A program made the position numbers and the translations under genes. From NCBI GenBank assembly GCA_934045075.1, contig OW203727.1:12191501-12255500 (forward strand): a stretch of 64,000 nt of DNA, written 5' to 3'. The notes under the pieces were generated by a model. That model ran no database searches. It worked only from the letters and a program-made list of their open reading frames with translations, and was not told the origin of the DNA. The stretch comes from Yponomeuta sedellus. Taxonomy: Eukaryota; Arthropoda; Insecta; Lepidoptera; Yponomeutidae. Of this stretch, positions 58,829 through 64,000 are shown piece by piece (the first letter of the stretch is position 1; every line of letters starts with the position of its first letter).

Positions 58829-59094
58829 AACTCCTCAGCACTGATTTTCAGTACAGACTGTACTGTCTGTGTACGACAGGTTGGGCCACCCGCCACCTGA
58901 AAGAGGATTCGCATTAGCGAGTGTACCCGCCCGTACGCGACCTGAATGTGTTTGCTCTCACAGTCAAAGGTTTGACGGCCAAAAATGCTTATTAGGAGAT
59001 TAGGGTCGGCTGCTTTTTTCCTTTGCGCTGTGGAAGCGAAAAATGGGCTAAGCAGTTGGCGTCTTTTATGGGCTGTGTTAATAGATGGCGACTA

Positions 59095-59550
59095 GACCGA
59101 AGCGGTGGTAGCGGAACGCAGGTTTCTCAATCGGAAACTCGTGGGTGCGAGCCTTGGCATGTACCGATAATTTTGTTTTCTAAGTTACGTACATTTGTGA
59201 TGTTATAGGAGCAAAACCACTTGCTCACGGTGAAGAAAAGCATCGTAAGGTAAGTGTTAACGTATCTCAGCAATTGCTACGTATAGTCTGTTAGCTTTTA
59301 GAATATACCTGGGCTACTATCGGATAGAATCGGATATATTCGTGTAATAGAAATATCGTAACTAATATGACACTTAATATCGAAAACTTTTCAAAATAAT
59401 GAAGATAAGTTTTAATGGAGCTGGAAGTAGTATTACACTCGTGCTTATGGCGAAAAGCGAAGCCTAATCTAGAGCCCGAGGTGTATTCTAAAAGCTAACA
59501 GACATAGCCCAACTATGAGCAAGTGCGGAAATCTCAGGCCTAACTAACTA
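59095..59550 (+). repeat. Family M SINE split by a MITE
   Basis: Head 'gtggtagcggaacgcagg', 'tttctcaatcgg', 'ttttgttttctaagttacgt', 'gcaaaaccacttgctcac', then interrupted at 59284. It resumes at 59505 with 'gagcaagtgcggaaatctca'. Confidence 0.8.
59284..59504. mobile_element. About 220-bp MITE with TA target
   Basis: 'gtctgttagcttttagaata' near 59286 is inverted as 'tattctaaaagctaacagac' ending near 59503, with TA at both borders. Noncoding. The TA target and inverted repeats fit a Tc1/mariner-type MITE. Confidence 0.75.
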
Positions 59551-61640
59551 TATGGAGACTGTTCCGTACTTTAAAATGTTGTCCGTTTGTGAGCCAGCAC
59601 AAAACAAGCATTTGCTTCTTTTTCATTTTCCATGTCTTCTTTTTTATACATAGCAAAAGATGTATGGGTTCACGAACCAAACGTTCGTTCGATGCAGACT
59701 CTAAACGCATCGGATAAAAAAAAAAACTTCTCTATGGCCGACCGTGAAGCGCGAAAAACCGTTGCTCCGAACATAAAAATCATCCCGAATATAAAATTTA
59801 AAAGAATTCCAACCTAGCCAGCGCACCTACATCACCAGCACCTCAGATCCATCACCGGGGCCCCGGATCACAGCAGCAGCCCCGGACCAGGTGAGTGGAT
59901 TCATACATCGCCTACATCTTTCGCTGGGGGCTAATTTGCTTCACAAATTCCCCTACAGAGACTATAGACTATAGACGAATATTACAATCTGGTGCGACAC
60001 AACATGTATTGCTAAGACTGTAATCCTCATCACATAGCCTAGTTATTCGACCCACACTATACTAAATATATAAAACCGGCAAACCGCAAGTGATTGAATC
60101 CTGTGCTAGTGATTCCCCATATCGATTAAAATAGAGTAAGCTCAGGCATGTAATTAAATGTTGATAAAGGCAAACCGCGAAATGTAAATCAAACACACCG
60201 GCTACCGTCGCATATGAGAGACCAGATTCGTTGTGTCCGCTGGTTAAAACTCGATTAAACCTGAACGGTTTATATTATTTCCAGCAAGCACTTAATCGGA
60301 TCGTCCTATGCATACCGTCATCTCCCTCGGCAAACATATTACCTGTCCCGAAGTACGGTAAATTAGCAGCGGCAAAAGCGATTTAATGGACCGTCGTTTT
60401 TGAAGAAAGGCTTAATTAAGGTTTTGGAATCATGCAACCTGGAAAAGGGTTTGACTGTCCGCAGGCACGGCGGGGGTTTAATTATTAAAATTATACATCA
60501 CTCCAGAGTGTAATAGAGCCCGCGGCTGGCGTGGCTTTTATATTATTTAGATAGAGGATTTTAGTACAAATCCTCTTTGGTCATGCAACCAGTAATTTTG
60601 TTCTATAGCCGGGCACGGGATGTCTCGCCAGCCCTAAACGGGGAAGGCGACATTTGCTGCAGTAAGCCAAAAAGGATGTTGACTTTTTCCAGAATAAAGT
60701 TTTTTATTTTTCATATTCGAAATGTAATATTTTAACTAAAGTATTATAGCAGTGGGTTGATGTGGGCTGATTATAGATATAGATTATAGTTATTGGTGCA
60801 GAACTAAATATTTTTCGAAGATGTCTTACTACGTGTATTTTTTATACTTCTCAGTAAATAAGTGAAGTAATCATTGTAACCCAAAACGTGGACAGAAAAA
60901 AAAATCACTTAAGTACACTATAATACATTTTTAATTCAAAATTTAAAATAATATCATGCACACATCCAAAACTTTCTTTAAATGATTTAGAAAGTGTTAT
61001 TGTGTTAAAGTGTTTAGAAGGTGATTATAACTATAACTTTTATTGTCCTATGCATTTTTAAGTTGTTGCATTTCAGTCAATTGTAAAGACAGGTACCTAC
61101 CTAGTTTGACAGAATAAACTATTTTAGTAACCGCAGAAAGATGATCTGTACAGTTAAGTAGTAGGCAGGCAATAAGTTTTCCACTTTCTCTCTCAAAAAC
61201 TTCCTTTAAATGATTAAGCAGAAGATAATCCGTCATACGATGCTTAAATGTTTGGCTTCCAAGATCTGTGCTGTTTTCGTTTCTTTGATCAGCTACGATG
61301 ACTTACCATCGATGCCAATAAATAGTGGTCTATTGTTCTAGTATCGCCCATTTATCTAATGGCCACATTCACTCTTTTTATTTACGTATTGAATATATAA
61401 CTAAACAATTCATTGAACCGATTAGAGAAACCAATTTATAAAAACCTTCCTTAGGTACCTTAGTACTATTGAATTAGTACCTCAAACGAAAGGACAAGAA
61501 AAGGACTCAAGTTTTCTTGTTCTCGCAAATATAATCGATAAACAATTAACAACTAGAAAGGACATGTTTTTGAAGACACTTAACACTGTCGCTTTCACGA
61601 GGTTCATATTTTAGGGATGATAGGACAGGAGTATAATCGA
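59551..61640. other. No recognisable repeat; possible exon-like segment
   Basis: A GC-rich stretch at about 59820-59890 ends in 'ccaggtgagt', a good splice-donor match, but there is no supporting open frame. The rest is AT-rich and unassigned. Confidence 0.3.
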
Positions 61641-61654
61641 ATTTGCTTAGAAAT

Positions 61655-61895
61655 AACAAACATACATACATAACCTCACGCTTGTATCCCAGAGGGGTAG
61701 GCAGAGACCAGAGACTGCCACTTGCCACGATCCTGACAGATCACCTTCGCTTCATCAACGTTCATAAGTCGTTGCATGCACGCACGTCGGTTCCGGGTAC
61801 TTGTTATCTTTCCCTTTGCTAATACATCCCCGATGGTCCATGTATGTCCGCCTGGGACGTCCCTTACCAGCCCTTCCACTCACATTCACAATAAA
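61655..61895 (-). pseudogene. LINE ORF2 C-terminal fragment, best copy
   Basis: Minus-strand open frame of 67 codons at 61676-61879: 'GLVRDVPGGHTWTIGDVLAK' upstream, ending 'MNVDEAKVICQDRGKWQSLV' and SAYPSGIQA, followed by three (TATG) units. The pattern matches a non-LTR retrotransposon ORF2 end and its tail. 5'-truncated. Confidence 0.65.
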
Positions 61896-61954
61896 CATTT
61901 GTTTCGTCAATCTTTAGATGCTTAGAAATAAATAATTGATTAAATATTTAAGCC

Positions 61955-62210
61955 GGTTGTAGACCTCCGGCTTCTCAATCAGGAGGCCGTGGGTTGTTGG
62001 TTTTCTCAGTTATATAAATTTGTGAAATAGTAATAGCAATATCACTCAATAACGGAGATGTTAAACATCGTGAGGAAACCTTAGTTTCTGAGGAGTTCAA
62101 AAACCTCAGCTCTTGAAATGGCCAATTCACGGTGGATCGCGATGGACGCGTGATAATTAAGTCTATACTCTCTCTTTCTGAGAGAAGGTCTGTGCTCAAC
62201 CTTATGAAGA
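61955..62210 (+). repeat. tRNA-derived SINE (family M)
   Basis: 'cggcttctcaatcaggaggc', 'tagcaatatcactcaa', 'catcgtgaggaaacc', 'tctctctttctgagagaagg'. The B box has been partly deleted. Confidence 0.75.
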
Positions 62211-62329
62211 CACTATGAAGTTTTTTAAGGATGATGCTCACCATCTAAGTGGCGGTGACGGTTGCAGTGGCGGTCCATACAAACTTTATTCATTGCAGAA
62301 GTATTGACAGTAACCGTTTAAGAAAACGA

Positions 62330-62890
62330 TCTGAGGAAACTCGTGGCTTGGTTGGCTCCGGAGGTACTGACTTGTCTTTTCTGTGGGCTAGGCAAACTAA
62401 GTGGTCAATTTTAAAAACCTATTTAGAGGCTAAAAATTCCACCCATGTACAATTCAAATTCCGATGTTAACACCTAACTGCAAAGTAGGTAGTCGGGGCT
62501 GTAAGTGATGCAATCTACTTCAGCCAGATGTCGCTGCCTGTACGTAATACAGAGAATAGTGTAAAGAGGTTCGAAATTTCACTGATGCCGGTGAGTCGCC
62601 CATTAGCTCAGTTGGATAGAGCGCTGGCACGGATAGCCAGAGGTCGCGGGTTCGAATCCCGGCCTCTAGCCTCCTCCTTTAGCCTCTAAATAGGTTTTTA
62701 AAATTGTCCTTAGCACGGGTTAGTGCATTAAAAATAAAAATAGTGTAATTAAGTGGTCAAGGTGGTATAGGTGCTGCGCTAGTCAATCTAAAAAATAATG
62801 TCCCAGACATTGCAGCGTCTGAGTGGTCCCTTCACTCATCTAGAGCGAGTGAAGGTGAAACTGGACACTGTTTAAAACATTCTCATTAGA
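62330..62890 (+). repeat. M-related SINE 3' part, split by a hairpin-SINE
   Basis: 'gaggaaactcgtggcttgg' to 'tgtgggctaggcaaactaag' (up to 62408) resumes at 62761 with 'ggtggtataggtgctgcgc' and 'gcgtctgagtggtcccttc'. This is colinear with 34120-34310. Confidence 0.8.
62398..62760 (+). mobile_element. Hairpin-SINE, canonical full-length copy with 11-bp TSD
   Basis: Element 62409-62749 lies between 'taagtggtcaa' copies (62398-62408, 62750-62760). Order: 5' arm 'aaaaacctatttagaggc', unique region, tRNA-like core 'cgcccattagctcagttgga' to 'gcgggttcgaatccc', inverse arm, then 'gcacgggttagtgcattaaa'. In canonical copies the core can fold as a cloverleaf (cgcccat pairs with atgggtg), but the anticodon loop lacks the usual T33, so it is not a functional tRNA. 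Confidence 0.92.
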
Positions 62891-63180
62891 TAGATAGACA
62901 GAGAACACTTTATTGCACAACCAAAAAAATATTAAGTACCTAGATGCAAAGGCCAAAAGTGAGCTATTTATATAGACTTATGTATATGTAAAAATAATTT
63001 TGTACGTTTGTACACCTACTTCCTTCTCCAATATATTAGTCCAGTCTATCCAAAGGTTGTCTGGAAGGGATCACGTTTAGTGATAAGGCCGCCGTCTGTA
63101 CTCTTAGGTTAAGAAATATCTGTGTAATTTCCATTTTTATGTACAATAAGGTGTTCTCTCTCTATCTATCTATCTATCTA
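62886..63180. repeat. Two opposed family T tails
   Basis: 'agatagatagacagagaaca' and 'ctttattgcacaacc' at 62886 (minus), then 'tggaagggatcacgtttag', 'tgataaggccgccg' and a (TATC)n tail ending at 63180 (plus). Confidence 0.75.
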
Positions 63181-63235
63181 TAGACCGCTACCGTCACCGC
63201 CACCGTCACCGCTACCGAAACCGCCACCGCCGCAT
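63181..63235. repeat. Cryptic (ACCGCC)n-like simple repeat
   Basis: 'accgtcaccgccaccgtcac' and following sequence form an imperfect trinucleotide/hexanucleotide pattern. From 63236 to 63727 only a SINE tail '(tatagcctgaagaagaag)' near 63426 is recognised. Confidence 0.8.
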
Positions 63236-63727
63236 ATTTCCTTCAACCTTTAATGTTTTCCTGGTGCACCTGCAAAAAATAATACTCTACTTTATTCTAC
63301 AAAGTAAATTCATAAGACATCAAGAGGGAAGAGGTAAGGAAATTAATATTCAACAGAAAAAAATTGCTTTTCAGAAGCAGCTACCAATCTACGGGTATTT
63401 TACCCGACTGCCAAAGCAAAAGGTTTATAGCCTGAAGAAGAAGAAGAAGATGTAAAGACAAATTTTATAGCAACTACTTTGGTCAATTATAAGGCTTAGA
63501 ATTTAGCTCAGCCTTACAATTTGCTTACTCACTAAAGTTAATTTAAAATAGAGTAGCAAGGAAAACTTCCTAATTCTATACAGGAAAACGTTCCTAGGAG
63601 ACTGCATAGTCTAACGTTCGGAGTAATTACAAAGTGCACTCACAGATTTCGGCAAAATCATGTAAATAATGCTTGTCCACAGTGCCATGTACATACAAGC
63701 ATTCGTTTCAGCACTATACCTTCTCAT

Positions 63728-63990
63728 CCTACTAATATTATAAAGTAAAAGTTTGTATGTATGTATTGATGTTTGTTATTCGATTACGCCAGAACATTTT
63801 GAAATGGATACCTAGTTTGAATTGTAACGTTCATTAAGCCGCAGTTTCTGTGCTACTTTGAATAAAAAAAAAACAATTGAACGGATAAAATTCGGCACAG
63901 ACAGATTATAGTCTGGAGTAGCACGTAGACTACTTTTTATTTCGTAAAAATACATTTAAAAGTTTCTTCGCGAACAAAGTCGTGGGTAGC
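63728..63990 (+). mobile_element. Decayed Helitron, both ends recognisable
   Basis: Starts 'tcctactaatattataaag' with 'gtttgtatgtatgtattg', the common lepidopteran Helitron 5' end as I recall it. It ends 'gcgaacaaagtcgtgggtag' then 'cagctg', a degraded hairpin and CTRR-like 3' end. The interior is shared inverted with 37105-37175. Confidence 0.6.
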
Positions 63991-64000
63991 AGCTGTTTTA

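Noticed and set aside
58540..58914. 124-codon minus-strand frame
   Set aside because: It lies within the inverted 5S-like SINE dimer and encodes repeat sequence seen in other copies.
62597..62665. tRNA gene
   Set aside because: A cloverleaf can be drawn for the family core, but the anticodon loop lacks T33, the acceptor end is disrupted in this copy, and the same core occurs in many SINE copies.

Overview
The window looks like intergenic or W/autosomal heterochromatin-like DNA from a moth or butterfly (Lepidoptera). The sequence is AT-rich, has no operon structure and no recognisable host gene, and is packed with repeat types typical of lepidopteran genomes: tRNA-derived SINEs, Helitron-like termini, MITEs, and retroposons ending in GATA or CATA microsatellites. 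The assignment to Lepidoptera is inference from repeat style; no species can be named.

The one substantial protein-coding locus is a piggyBac-type DNA transposon at 10126-14815. It is flanked by TTAA duplications, has 16-bp imperfect terminal inverted repeats, and carries a minus-strand transposase of about 923 codons. The transposase has an intact DDD triad and a C-terminal Cys/His domain but is split by one frameshift in a G run (C run on the coding strand) near 12052. Other coding remnants are decayed pieces of non-LTR retroelements: two or three copies of a LINE ORF2 C-terminus (4656-4905, 26105-26235, 61676-61895), a C2H2-finger C-terminus (16225-16344), and a GC-rich C-terminal reverse-transcriptase polyprotein fragment (47723-48270).

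Layout. 1-10 kb: fragments of a 5S-rRNA-like SINE family and a tRNA-derived SINE, plus a 38-unit (CATA)n array. 10.1-14.8 kb: piggyBac. 15-20 kb: SINEs, (TAGG)n arrays and a full-length second tRNA-derived SINE with 12-bp target-site duplications (TSDs). 20-26 kb: foldback element, palindromic SINE, Helitron-like elements with 176-bp and 154-bp tandem repeats, and a 493-bp MITE with TTA duplications. 26-44 kb: mixed SINEs, an inverted MITE dimer, tandem repeats of a 'cgccatctagtgg' element, and several palindromic SINEs. 44.8-46.4 kb: an uninterrupted 1.54-kb GATA array growing from a SINE tail. 47-54 kb: retroelement pseudogene, 646-bp foldback, flipped and palindromic SINEs, and a second GC-rich Helitron-like element abutting a (TAATA)n array. 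54-64 kb: SINEs, an inverted array of 116-bp units, an inverted dimer of the 5S-like SINE, nested insertions, and a decayed Helitron.

The most unusual observation is a SINE with a tRNA-like core lying between inverted copies of its own arm. It occurs here as canonical, core-flipped and fully palindromic (hairpin) forms. All three forms have copies flanked by 11-13-bp direct duplications, so each appears to have been mobilised as such.
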